DNA from: WTFY01 sp965220875
GTDB taxonomy: Bacteria > Pseudomonadota > Gammaproteobacteria > UBA4575
NCBI GenBank assembly: GCA_965220875.1
Contig: OZ244849.1
Span: forward strand, 1,178,001-1,242,000
Reading direction: 5' to 3'
Length of the DNA stretch: 64,000 nt
Each line of letters starts with the position of its first letter. The stretch's first letter is position 1. The notes under the pieces were generated by a model that did no database searches, was not told the origin of the DNA, and saw nothing but the letters and a program-made list of their open reading frames with translations. Position numbers and translations under genes: made by a program. Below, piece by piece: positions 53,011 through 62,492 of this stretch.

Positions 53011-54198
53011 ATGTGGGGCATGCAGAAGCCGTTTGCCGGGTACGGCAGGCTTTCATCGATGTATTTTTTCTATTTTGCCTGCCTGGGCGCGCTGCTGCCG
53101 TACTGGAGCCTGTATCTGAAGCATCTCGGGTTTACCGCCGGGCAGATCGGGGAGCTGTCTGCCGTGCTGCTTGCGACCAAGATCGTCGCCCCCGGTATCT
53201 GGGGGTGGATCGCAGACCATACCAGCCAGCAGATTCGGCTGATCCGTATTGCCATGATCGCCGGGATGGGCATCTTTGCGATGGTACTGCTTGCGCACGA
53301 CTACTGGGCGATGCTGCTCGTGTTGGCAGGCTTCGGATTTTTCTGGAATGCCGCGCTGCCCCAGTTCGAGGCGGCGACCATGAACCATCTCGGAGAAGAC
53401 AAGTACGGGTACGGCCGGGTACGGTTATGGGGCTCGGTGGGTTTTATCGTCTCGGTATCAGCCCTGGCGCCCCTGTTGCAGAGCCACGGTATCGGGTTGT
53501 TGCCGTGGGCGATCCTGGTGCTCCTGTCATGCATCTTCGTCAGCAGCCTGCTGGTACAGGACAGGCCGGGCCAGGCCGCGCATGACGGAAATGCCTCGTT
53601 GCTGAAAACATGCCTCGAGCCTTCTGTACTGGCCTTGCTGCTTGCAGCCTTTTTGATCCAGATGAGCCACGGGCCTTACTACACCTTTTTCAGCATCTAC
53701 CTGGAGGAATTCGGCTATTCTCACAACGCGATAGGACAGCTCTGGTCACTCGGTGTCATTTCCGAGGTGATACTGTTTTTCATGGCCTACAAGCTGTTGC
53801 CGAAATTCGGTGCCAACCGGATGCTGGTCCTGGCCATGCTGCTCACGGCCCTGAGGTGGTGGATGATTGCCTCGTTTGCGGACACCCTGCCCGTGTTGCT
53901 GCTTGCCCAGGTCCTGCACGCCGCGTCGTACGGATTGTTTCATGCGTCGGCCATATACCTGATCGACCGGAAATTCTCGGGCAGCATCCAGGGACGGGGC
54001 ATGGGAATCTATTCCTGCATCAGTTTTGGCCTGGGAGCCTCGCTTGGCAGTCTGGTGAGCGGGTATACTTGGAATGCAACCGGACCTTCCGGGGTATACA
54101 TGCTTGCGATGGCAATTGCCGCCCTCGCGTGCTTTCAATACGTGTGGCTGGCCAAACCAGCCTGGAGAAGACTCGGACGGCACGACGGTACGGTATAG
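53011..54198 (+). CDS. MFS transporter, HcaT/nucleoside symporter-like
   Basis: 395 residues, about twelve hydrophobic segments. The N-terminal block MYFFYFACLGALLPYWSLYL and GWIADH loop match the MFS_1_like group (HcaT, 3-phenylpropionate; LacY-like). The GRVRLWGSVGFIV motif is the most characteristic. Substrate unknown. The neighbours aroC and leuC suggest amino acid metabolism but do not decide. Starts at ATG 53011 or 53020. Confidence 0.82.
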   Translation: MWGMQKPFAGYGRLSSMYFFYFACLGALLPYWSLYLKHLGFTAGQIGELSAVLLATKIVAPGIWGWIADHTSQQIRLIRIAMIAGMGIFAMVLLAHDYWAMLLVLAGFGFFWNAALPQFEAATMNHLGEDKYGYGRVRLWGSVGFIVSVSALAPLLQSHGIGLLPWAILVLLSCIFVSSLLVQDRPGQAAHDGNASLLKTCLEPSVLALLLAAFLIQMSHGPYYTFFSIYLEEFGYSHNAIGQLWSLGVISEVILFFMAYKLLPKFGANRMLVLAMLLTALRWWMIASFADTLPVLLLAQVLHAASYGLFHASAIYLIDRKFSGSIQGRGMGIYSCISFGLGASLGSLVSGYTWNATGPSGVYMLAMAIAALACFQYVWLAKPAWRRLGRHDGTV

Positions 54199-54201
54199 AA
54201 A

Positions 54202-55590
54202 ATGGGTACGAACACGCTGTATGACAAGGTATGGGCAAGTCATGTCGTGCATGAGCGCGATGACGGCATGGTGTTGCTGTACATAGACAGGCATCTGGTG
54301 CATGAGGTGACATCGCCGCAGGCATTCGAAGGGTTGCGGCTCACCAACCGGGTTCCGTGGCGGAGGGATTCCATCCTTGCCACTGCGGACCATAACGTGC
54401 CGACTACGGACCGCAGCGCAGGAATCGAGGACCCGGTTTCCAGGCTGCAGGTCGACACGCTCGACGAAAACTGCAGGCACTTTGCACTCACACAGTTTCC
54501 CATGCTGGACGTCCGGCAGGGCATCGTGCACGTGATTGGCCCGGAACAGGGAGTGTCTCTGCCCGGCATGACCATCGTGTGCGGGGATTCACACACCTCC
54601 ACGCACGGCGCACTGGGAGCCCTGGCGTTCGGGATCGGCACCTCGGAGGTGGAACACGTGCTGGCCACGCAATGCCTGTTGATGAAAAAGTCGCAAAACA
54701 TGCTGGTCCAGGTGGAAGGTCGCCTGCCACCGGGGGTGACGTCCAAGGATATCATTCTTGCCATCATCGGCAGGCTTGGCACCTCGGGAGCCACCGGGTA
54801 TACCGTGGAGTATGCCGGACCTGCGGTCCGCTCACTTTCCGTGGAAGCACGCATGACGATGTGCAACATGTCGATCGAGGCCGGTGCACGGGCAGGGATG
54901 GTTGCCGTGGATGACACCACCCTGGAGTACATCGCCAACCGCCCCTATGCCCCTCAGGGCCCGTTGTGGGATCAGGCGGTGGCGAACTGGCGCACGCTGC
55001 ACAGTGACGAGGATGCCCGGTTTGATGCAGTGGTGAGGCTTGATGTCAGCACCCTCAAGCCCCAGGTGACCTGGGGGACCTCCCCCGAAATGGTCGTGGA
55101 CGTGGACGAGGTTGTCCCGGAGGACGGCAATCCGGACCACCGCCACGCCCTGCAGTACATGGACCTGCAGCCCGGGACGCCGATCGAGGCTATCCGGGTG
55201 GACAAGGTATTCATCGGGTCATGCACCAACTCCCGGATCGAGGACCTGCGGGCGGCTGCAAGCCTGATTCGCGACCGTACGGTCGCGGGGAACATCAAGC
55301 TGGCAATGGTTGTGCCAGGCTCCGGCCTGGTCAAGCAGCAGGCGGAACAGGAAGGCCTGGACCGGATCTTCAAGGCTGCCGGGTTTGAATGGCGTGAGCC
55401 GGGTTGTTCCATGTGCCTGGGCATGAATGCCGATCAACTGGAGCCTGGCGAACGCTGTGCCTCGACTTCCAACCGGAATTTCGAGGGCCGTCAGGGCAAG
55501 GGCGGTCGCACGCACCTGGTCAGCCCGGTCATGGCCGTGGCAGCTGCCCTGCACGGGCACTTCGTAGACGTGAGGAGGTACATGCAGTGA
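54202..55590 (+). CDS. leuC: 3-isopropylmalate dehydratase large subunit
   Basis: Aconitase-family enzyme isomerising 2- to 3-isopropylmalate in leucine synthesis. 462 residues. Substrate loop GDSHTSTHGA and the three 4Fe-4S cysteines in GSCTNSR and GCSMCLG are present. Only 3 nt after the MFS gene, so probably co-transcribed with it. No leuA and no leader peptide upstream here. Confidence 0.96.
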   Translation: MGTNTLYDKVWASHVVHERDDGMVLLYIDRHLVHEVTSPQAFEGLRLTNRVPWRRDSILATADHNVPTTDRSAGIEDPVSRLQVDTLDENCRHFALTQFPMLDVRQGIVHVIGPEQGVSLPGMTIVCGDSHTSTHGALGALAFGIGTSEVEHVLATQCLLMKKSQNMLVQVEGRLPPGVTSKDIILAIIGRLGTSGATGYTVEYAGPAVRSLSVEARMTMCNMSIEAGARAGMVAVDDTTLEYIANRPYAPQGPLWDQAVANWRTLHSDEDARFDAVVRLDVSTLKPQVTWGTSPEMVVDVDEVVPEDGNPDHRHALQYMDLQPGTPIEAIRVDKVFIGSCTNSRIEDLRAAASLIRDRTVAGNIKLAMVVPGSGLVKQQAEQEGLDRIFKAAGFEWREPGCSMCLGMNADQLEPGERCASTSNRNFEGRQGKGGRTHLVSPVMAVAAALHGHFVDVRRYMQ

Positions 55591-56225
55591 AGTCGTTTGC
55601 AAGCATCGAGTCCACCCTGTTGCCGCTGGACCGCAGCAATGTGGATACGGACGCCATCATTCCCCAGCAGTACCTCAAGTCGGTCAAGCGAACCGGCTTT
55701 GGCGTGTACCTGTTCGATAACTGGCGCTACCTGGATCCCGGGGTGCTCGGACAGGACCCGGGCGGGCGGCGCATCGACCCGGAATTTGTATTGAACCGGG
55801 AAACATACCGGGAAGCGAAGATACTGCTCGCACGTGACAATTTCGGCTGCGGGTCTTCGCGTGAACACGCTGTCTGGTCGATCCTGGACTACGGGTTCGA
55901 AGTGGTGATCGCCTCCAGCTTTGCCGACATTTTTTGCAGCAACAGTTACAAGAACGGGCTGTTGCCGGTTACACTGGATGCTGCAGAAGTGGATTGCCTG
56001 TTTGGAGAGGTCATGCTGGATTCGTCGTTCACCTGTGCCGTGGACCTGGAAGCACAGGTGGTACTCGATGCACGGGGCAGGGAATTTTCATTCGAGATCG
56101 GCGAGTTTCACAAGTACTGCCTGTTGAATGGCTATGACGAAATAGACCTCACGCTGCAGCATGCAGACAAGATCAAATCCTATGAAGCCAGGGCCAGGCG
56201 GTCAGCTCCCTGGCTGTTCACCTGA
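55587..56225 (+). CDS. leuD: 3-isopropylmalate dehydratase small subunit
   Basis: Small subunit with the swivelling aconitase domain. 212 residues. FGCGSSREHAVW and NVDTDAIIPQQ are the family blocks. Start GTG 55587 overlaps the leuC stop, with GAGGAGG 8-9 nt upstream; the frame is also open further back through leuC. Confidence 0.95.
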   Translation: MKSFASIESTLLPLDRSNVDTDAIIPQQYLKSVKRTGFGVYLFDNWRYLDPGVLGQDPGGRRIDPEFVLNRETYREAKILLARDNFGCGSSREHAVWSILDYGFEVVIASSFADIFCSNSYKNGLLPVTLDAAEVDCLFGEVMLDSSFTCAVDLEAQVVLDARGREFSFEIGEFHKYCLLNGYDEIDLTLQHADKIKSYEARARRSAPWLFT

Positions 56226-56246
56226 TCCCTGCCGGCTCACTCCCAC

Positions 56247-57338
56247 ATGTACAAGGTCCTGCTATTACCGGGCGATGGAATCGGGCCGGAAGTGGTTGCA
56301 CAGGCCAGGAAGGTACTGGTCAGCCTGGGCGAGGAACATGCGCTGGCCATCGAGCTTGAAGAGGCACCGGTCGGCGGAAGTGCCTATGCCCGGCACCGTG
56401 ATCCATTGCCGGCACAAACCTTGGAAATCGCCCGGGAGGCCGATGCAATCCTGTTGGGAGCCGTGGGAGGGCCCCAGTTTGACCATTTGGAAAGGGATCT
56501 GCGCCCCGAAAAAGGCCTGCTTCGATTGCGTTCAGAGCTTGATCTGTTCGCGAACCTGCGCCCGGCCATCTCGTACCCTTCGCTGGCTTCCGCATCTTCA
56601 CTCAAGCCCGAGCACGTGACCGGGCTGGACCTCCTGATCGTGCGCGAGTTGACAGGTGGTATATACTTCGGCCAGCCAAGAGGGATGCGCGTCCTGGAAG
56701 GCGGGACCCGGCAGGGGTTCAACACGCTCGTGTATGACGAGGATGAGATCGCGCGCATTGCGCACGTTGCATTCCGGATTGCACAAAAACGGGGAAGCCG
56801 ACTGTGTTCGGTGGACAAGGCCAACGTGCTGGAAGTCTCCGAACTCTGGCGTGACGTGGTGAATGCCGTGCACCGGGACTATGCGAAGGTGGCCCTGAGC
56901 CACATGTACGTCGACAATGCGGCCATGCAGCTGGTCAGGGAACCAGGCCAGTTTGACGTGGTGCTGACAGACAACATGTTTGGCGACATTCTTTCGGACA
57001 TTGCGGCCATGTTGACGGGTTCCATTGGCATGCTGCCCTCGGCCTCGCTGAATGAAAGGGACCGGGGGATGTATGAGCCCGTGCATGGCTCGGCTCCGGA
57101 TATTGCGGGAAAAGGCATCGCCAACCCGCTGGCCATGATCCTCTCGGTGGCCATGATGCTGCGGTACAGCCTGAACGAACCCCTTCTGGCAGACCTGGTG
57201 GAGCAGGCTGCACGCCAGGTGGTGGAAGCGGGATACCGGACTGTGGACATTGCACGTGCCGGGCAGCAGCCGGTCGGGACGGACGAGATGGGTGATGAAG
57301 TGATCCGTGCGATGCTTCAGCTTTCCAGCAAGAACTAG
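56247..57338 (+). CDS. leuB: 3-isopropylmalate dehydrogenase
   Basis: NAD-dependent oxidative decarboxylation of 3-isopropylmalate. 363 residues. LPGDGIGPEV at the start, RELTGGIYFGQPRG, the metal-binding DNMFGDILSD and the EPVHGSAPDIAGKGIANP block. Third gene in the leu cluster, 21 nt after leuD. Start ATG 56247 has no clear ribosome site. Confidence 0.96.
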   Translation: MYKVLLLPGDGIGPEVVAQARKVLVSLGEEHALAIELEEAPVGGSAYARHRDPLPAQTLEIAREADAILLGAVGGPQFDHLERDLRPEKGLLRLRSELDLFANLRPAISYPSLASASSLKPEHVTGLDLLIVRELTGGIYFGQPRGMRVLEGGTRQGFNTLVYDEDEIARIAHVAFRIAQKRGSRLCSVDKANVLEVSELWRDVVNAVHRDYAKVALSHMYVDNAAMQLVREPGQFDVVLTDNMFGDILSDIAAMLTGSIGMLPSASLNERDRGMYEPVHGSAPDIAGKGIANPLAMILSVAMMLRYSLNEPLLADLVEQAARQVVEAGYRTVDIARAGQQPVGTDEMGDEVIRAMLQLSSKN

Positions 57339-57353
57339 GTTTACAATTGAAAA

Positions 57354-58373
57354 ATGGAAAAAGTTAATGTTGCGGTAGTGGGCGTTACAGGTGCCGTGGG
57401 TGAGAAGATGCTTGCCATCCTGGAACAGAGGAACTTCCCGGCAGCCCGGGTCGATGCCGTGGCGAGCGCACGCTCGGCCGGCAGGAAAGTCCGGTTCAGG
57501 GAGCAGGAGCTCGAAGTGCAGGATTTGGCCGGGTTTGATTTTTCAGATACGCAGATCGGCCTGTTCTCACCGGGTGCGAGCGTGTCGAAACAATATGCGC
57601 CGATTGCCGCAAGCCAGGGATGTGTGGTCGTGGACAACACCTCGCAGTTCCGTTATGACGATGACATTCCTCTTGTGGTTCCGGAAGTCAATGCCCACCA
57701 GGTATCCGGCTACACGACCCGTGGAATCATTGCCAACCCGAATTGTTCAACCATCCAGATGGTGGTGGCCCTGAAGCCTATCCATGATGCGGTCGGAATT
57801 TCGCGTGTAAATGTGGCCACGTACCAGGCGGTATCCGGTACCGGGAAAGAAGCGATCGAAGAACTGGACCTGCAGACCCGGAAGATTTCAAGTGGAGAGC
57901 CGGTTTCATGCGAGGTGTATCCGAAACAGATTGCTTTCAATGCCTTGCCGCACATCGACGTGTTTCTGGATAACGGCTATACCAAGGAAGAAATGAAAAT
58001 GGTCTGGGAAACCAGGAAAATCATGGAAGATGAGACTCTGCTGGTGAATCCCACCACCGTGCGTATCCCGGTCGTGAACGGGCATTCCGAGGCGATTCAC
58101 CTGGAATTGAAGGAGCCGCTTTCAGCCAGCCGGGCGAGACAACTGCTGGCCGATACGCCGGGCATCTGTGTGGTGGACCGACATGAGGATGGAGGATATC
58201 CCACTGCCGTGACTGAAGGAGACGGGAACGACGCGGTGTATGTGGGGCGTATCCGGGAAGATATTTCGCATCCCCGGGGCCTCAACATGTGGGTGGTGTG
58301 TGACAACCTGAGGAAAGGAGCGGCCCTGAACAGCATCCAGATTGCGGAAATTCTCGTCAGGGAACACCTCTGA
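57354..58373 (+). CDS. asd: Aspartate-semialdehyde dehydrogenase
   Basis: Makes aspartate semialdehyde for lysine, diaminopimelate, threonine and methionine. 339 residues. NADP motif GVTGAVGEKML and catalytic C131 in NPNCSTIQMV; SGTGKEAIEEL and the catalytic His in NGHSEAIH are conserved. The leuB-asd order is known in Pseudomonas and relatives. Followed by an SDR rather than fimV or truA. Confidence 0.95.
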   Translation: MEKVNVAVVGVTGAVGEKMLAILEQRNFPAARVDAVASARSAGRKVRFREQELEVQDLAGFDFSDTQIGLFSPGASVSKQYAPIAASQGCVVVDNTSQFRYDDDIPLVVPEVNAHQVSGYTTRGIIANPNCSTIQMVVALKPIHDAVGISRVNVATYQAVSGTGKEAIEELDLQTRKISSGEPVSCEVYPKQIAFNALPHIDVFLDNGYTKEEMKMVWETRKIMEDETLLVNPTTVRIPVVNGHSEAIHLELKEPLSASRARQLLADTPGICVVDRHEDGGYPTAVTEGDGNDAVYVGRIREDISHPRGLNMWVVCDNLRKGAALNSIQIAEILVREHL

Positions 58374-58428
58374 GCATGACAGCCTGTTCTGCGGGGAAGT
58401 CCGAATCCGGCAGGCTGTAGGAGCTGGC

Positions 58429-59277
58429 ATGACCGGTCGAAGTGTACTGATCACTGGCTGTTCGAGCGGGATTGGCCGTCGGGCCGCGCAGATGCTGGCC
58501 GACCGCGGTTACCGGGTGCTGGCCACGGCCCGCAAGTCCAGGGACCTGGAGCAGCTGGAGGCTGAGGGGTTTGAAGCCCTGGCCCTGGATCTCGCCGATC
58601 CCGGAAGCGTGGAGGCCCTGGCGGATGAGGTGCTGTCGCGCACGCAGGGAAAGATCTTCGCGCTGTTCAACAATGGAGCCTACGGCCAGCCGGGTGCGGT
58701 GGAAGACCTGACGCGTGATGTATTGAGGGTCCAGCTGGAGACCAACCTGCTGGGCTGGCATGATCTGACATGCCGCCTCTTGCCGTCTATGCGTGCCAAT
58801 CATGCCGGGCGCATCATACAAAACAGCTCGTTGCTGGGCCTGATGGCACTGCACTTCCGGGGCGCCTACACCGCCAGCAAGTATGCCATCGAGGGCCTGA
58901 GCGATACGTTGAGGCTGGAATTGCAGGGCACGGGCATATTTGTCTCCTTGATCGAGCCCGGGCCCGTGAGCAGCCGTTTCAGGGAAAATGCCTACCTGGC
59001 ATACAAGGCCAACATTGATCCCGACCGCAGCCCGCATCGCGAGGTCTACAGGAAAGTCGAACGGCGTCTCATGACGGAAGACATATCGGTTCCCTTCACC
59101 CTGCCGGCAGATGCGGTGGTGAAAAAGGTGATCCATGCCCTGGAGGCGGCTCGGCCCAGGGCCAGGTACTACGTGACGGTGCCGACCTATGTGCTGGCTT
59201 ACCTGAAGCGGATACTCCCGACTCGCCAGTTCGACCGGGTGACACGTGCAGTGTCCCGGGCAGAACTGGAAAATTGA
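58429..59277 (+). CDS. Short-chain dehydrogenase/reductase, substrate unknown
   Basis: Classical SDR of 282 residues from ATG 58429. Nucleotide motif TGCSSGIG at 9-16, NNG at 81-83, Ser in QNSSLLG and catalytic Y147 and K151 in YTASK. The tail beyond 190 is a long basic substrate region. Similar proteins are annotated as steroid- or retinol-type SDRs, but the substrate cannot be read. Follows asd by 55 nt, with a GGAG before the ATG. Convergent with the RND gene. Confidence 0.85.
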   Translation: MTGRSVLITGCSSGIGRRAAQMLADRGYRVLATARKSRDLEQLEAEGFEALALDLADPGSVEALADEVLSRTQGKIFALFNNGAYGQPGAVEDLTRDVLRVQLETNLLGWHDLTCRLLPSMRANHAGRIIQNSSLLGLMALHFRGAYTASKYAIEGLSDTLRLELQGTGIFVSLIEPGPVSSRFRENAYLAYKANIDPDRSPHREVYRKVERRLMTEDISVPFTLPADAVVKKVIHALEAARPRARYYVTVPTYVLAYLKRILPTRQFDRVTRAVSRAELEN

Positions 59278-59305
59278 TGAATGGTTCGGGGACTATCCCT
59301 GCATG

Positions 59306-62300
59306 TCATGTACCGCTGCCGGAAGCGGCCATTTCTGCAGGGCGACCAAGCAGCTTTCGCAGGTCCTCCTGTACGGCCATCAGTGCCGGGATGACGCTCA
59401 GTACCAGCACGGCCGCGCAACCCAGGCCGAACACGATGGTTACTGCCATGGGAATCAGGAACTGTGCCTGCAGGCTTTTTTCGAAGAGAAGGGGTGTCAG
59501 GCCGCCGATAGTGGTGGCAGAAGTGAGAATGACGGGCCGAAGCCTGTCGCAGGTGCCGTTCACGATCGCATCCGCGAGCGGTTCCGACTCAGCGCGCCTT
59601 TCCATCGTGTTGACCAGGATGATGGAGTTGTTGACGACAATTCCAGACAGTCCGATCAGGGCAGTCAGTGAGAGCATGCTGAAATTGTATCCGAGCAGCA
59701 GGTGGCCCAGGACGGCGCCAACAAGGCCCATCGGAATGATCGCCATGACCACGACCGGCCGGACGTAGCTGGCAAAGGTCCAGGCCAGGATGATGTAGAT
59801 GCTGGCCAGCCCGATCAGTACGCCGATCTTCATGTCTTCGAAGGTTTCGGCCCGTTCCTCGGATTTGCCCTTGTAGGACACGTCGAGACTGTATCGGTCT
59901 AGGATGTCCTGCAGGCCGTCACGCTGAATGGCGCCGAGGATTTCTTCCGTGTTCATGAGTGCGGTATCGAGACTTGCCGTGACAGCAACCTGGCGACGGC
60001 CATTCTCGCTGCTGATTCTGGAAAAACTTTGGTTGGAACGCCTCGTGACCACTTCGGCCAGAGGCACCTCCATGCCGGCCGGGCTGCGAAGATACAGGCT
60101 TTCCAGCAGGTCGGTGTCCAGTTCGTGATCGGGGAGCTTGACACGGACGGTCACCTCTTCGTCACCTCGCGGGAAGCGCTTGGCAATGGCTCCCTCTATC
60201 GAATTCCTGACCTGTTGACCGACGTTGTCCGTGGTGAAGCCGAGGGCTTTTCCCTGTTGCGACACTTCCAGGATCGTCTCCAGCCTGCCGTAGGGCAGGT
60301 TGTCCTCGATCGCACTCACCCCCGGGTATCGGGCCAGCAGGAGTTTCAGCTCGTTTGCGGCTTTCTTCAGCGAGTGGATATCGTTTCCGATCAGCCTTAC
60401 ATCCACGTCCTTGCCCGGTGGCCCGCCGCGTTCCTCCCGGATAGTAAGGTTGTCCAGCCCGGCCATCGGCCGGATTTCGGCATTCCAGGCCTCGGTGAGA
60501 GTCTGGACACGAACCTTGCGCCGGTCCGCCGTAAGAAGTTCGGCGATCAGCCCCCCGATATTGTCGGCGGGTGCGGCATTTGCAGCTGTGGCAGGATCCT
60601 GTCCTACAAACGTTCCGATCTTCCCCACGGACATCTGCACGAGGCTGCCCGGTGAGGATTCAAGTTTCCGGGCGGCGGCATGAAGCGCGCGGTCCAGTTC
60701 GGCAAGCATTTCACGGGTTTTCGCACGCGAAGTGCCCGGGACCATCTGGATGTTCGCAAAAATCTTGTCCGGCTCGGGTGACGGGAAAAAAGTGAACCCG
60801 ACCCGTCCGCCGGCAACCATGCCCAAAACCAGCAGGAACAGCCCTGCAGCGACGGCAAGCGTGGCATAGCGCCAGTCGACACATGCCCTGACAAAGCTGC
60901 GAAACGGACCATCCCTGAAAGCGGCGAAGTGTCCGTCAAACCAGGACCGGTAACGGGTACCCAGGTTTCTGGCAGAAGGCCGGGAATGCGCAAGCGCACC
61001 CCGCAGATGACCGGGCAGTACCAGGAAACATTCGATCAGGCTGGCAATGAGTACGGCAATCACGACCATCGGGATTGCTGCGATGATCTGGCCTATGACA
61101 TCCGAGATGACAAACAGCGGCAGGAATGCACTGATCGTGGTCAGTGCCGATGCAATGACGGGCACGGCCATGCGCCGTGCCCCTTCTATGGATGCCTGCA
61201 GGGGAGGTGCGAACCGGCTGCGTGTATCCACGTGCTCTCCTACTACCACGGCATCATCAACGATGATGCCTATGGCCATGATCAGCCCGAAGAGGCTGAC
61301 CATGTTCAGCGTCTGGCCCGTGGCCAGCATGACTCCGAAGGTCGCCATGAGGGAGGCGGGAATGCCGGCCATTACCCAGAAGGCGACGCGCACCTTGAGG
61401 AACGCGATGAGGATCAGGGTAACGAGGATCAGGCCACCCGTTCCGTTCTTGATCAGCAAGTTGATCCTGTCCTTGAGCAGGTTGGTGGTTGCATCGTACC
61501 GTTCCATGACAAGGTTCGCAGGCAGGGTCGGCTCGACCTCGTCCAGGTACGATTCGACGGCCCTGGCCTGCAGGAGCGCATCGGAACTCACTGCGCGCTG
61601 AATGCGCAGTTCGACTGCCTGCTGGGAATCCCGGTACACGGTAACGCCCTGTTCATCGTGTGCCTCACGTACCTGTGCGATGTCTCGAAGGTATATCTTC
61701 CTTCCGTCCTCGTGGGCCTTTATTTCGACCTCCCCCAGTGCCCGGGCAGTCGTCAGCAGCCCCAGGCTCCGGACCTGGCGTTGTCCATCGCCCAGATCAC
61801 CCGAGGGAAGGTCCTGTGAGGCATTGCCGATCCTTGCTGCAATGCCGGACAGGGTAAGGTCGAGCCTGCGTAGTGCTGCAGAAGGCACTTCGACATGGAT
61901 TTCTTCATCCGGTGCGCCGACCAGGGAGACCTTGTCGACCCCCCGGTCCAGCAGTCCGTCACGCAGTTGCTTGGCAAATTTCCTCAGGGAGGTGTCTGGA
62001 TAGGGGCCGGAAAGAATGACTTGCATGAGCGATTCATGACGGACCACGCGGCTGACCTCCGGGGTTTTCGAGTCTTCAGGAAGAGTCCGGATTCTGGAGA
62101 TTGCAGCCTCGACACTGGACAGGGCCGCCTGCATGTCGTTCCCGGGCTCGAATTCGATGTTCACTCGCGCCAGCCCTTCGTAAGCCAGGGCCTTGACGCG
62201 CTTGACGTTGTCAAGGAACCGCACTTCCGGCTCTATCGCTTGCGAGATGTTGCTGTACACGTCATCGGCCGTCGCACCGGGCCATTCGACCGCCACGGTG

Positions 62301-62437
62301 ACGCGGTCGATCCCGAATTCCGGCAGAAACTGGGAATTCAGTTTCAGAAGGCCATAGATGCCCGACACGACCATGAGTGCCAGGAGCAGGTTGCATGCAT
62401 TCCTGTGCCCTGCAAACAGGGCGATCAGGCCTGTCAT
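59306..62437 (-). CDS. RND efflux pump permease, AcrB/HAE-type
   Basis: Inner-membrane proton-driven antiporter that exports drugs or lipophilic compounds. 1043 residues: twelve membrane segments and two large periplasmic loops with the pseudo-repeat of the family. The proton-relay pair D394-D395 is in TM4 (GIIVDDAVVVGEH). Starts at ATG 62437; 55 nt downstream of its adaptor, so the pair is one operon. No TolC-type channel is in the window. Substrate unknown. Confidence 0.93.
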   Translation of the reverse strand: MTGLIALFAGHRNACNLLLALMVVSGIYGLLKLNSQFLPEFGIDRVTVAVEWPGATADDVYSNISQAIEPEVRFLDNVKRVKALAYEGLARVNIEFEPGNDMQAALSSVEAAISRIRTLPEDSKTPEVSRVVRHESLMQVILSGPYPDTSLRKFAKQLRDGLLDRGVDKVSLVGAPDEEIHVEVPSAALRRLDLTLSGIAARIGNASQDLPSGDLGDGQRQVRSLGLLTTARALGEVEIKAHEDGRKIYLRDIAQVREAHDEQGVTVYRDSQQAVELRIQRAVSSDALLQARAVESYLDEVEPTLPANLVMERYDATTNLLKDRINLLIKNGTGGLILVTLILIAFLKVRVAFWVMAGIPASLMATFGVMLATGQTLNMVSLFGLIMAIGIIVDDAVVVGEHVDTRSRFAPPLQASIEGARRMAVPVIASALTTISAFLPLFVISDVIGQIIAAIPMVVIAVLIASLIECFLVLPGHLRGALAHSRPSARNLGTRYRSWFDGHFAAFRDGPFRSFVRACVDWRYATLAVAAGLFLLVLGMVAGGRVGFTFFPSPEPDKIFANIQMVPGTSRAKTREMLAELDRALHAAARKLESSPGSLVQMSVGKIGTFVGQDPATAANAAPADNIGGLIAELLTADRRKVRVQTLTEAWNAEIRPMAGLDNLTIREERGGPPGKDVDVRLIGNDIHSLKKAANELKLLLARYPGVSAIEDNLPYGRLETILEVSQQGKALGFTTDNVGQQVRNSIEGAIAKRFPRGDEEVTVRVKLPDHELDTDLLESLYLRSPAGMEVPLAEVVTRRSNQSFSRISSENGRRQVAVTASLDTALMNTEEILGAIQRDGLQDILDRYSLDVSYKGKSEERAETFEDMKIGVLIGLASIYIILAWTFASYVRPVVVMAIIPMGLVGAVLGHLLLGYNFSMLSLTALIGLSGIVVNNSIILVNTMERRAESEPLADAIVNGTCDRLRPVILTSATTIGGLTPLLFEKSLQAQFLIPMAVTIVFGLGCAAVLVLSVIPALMAVQEDLRKLLGRPAEMAASGSGT

Positions 62438-62492
62438 GGGCGGTACCTGCCTGCCCGGGCCGCAGCCTCGCGCACCCCTTCGTGCGCAGCGC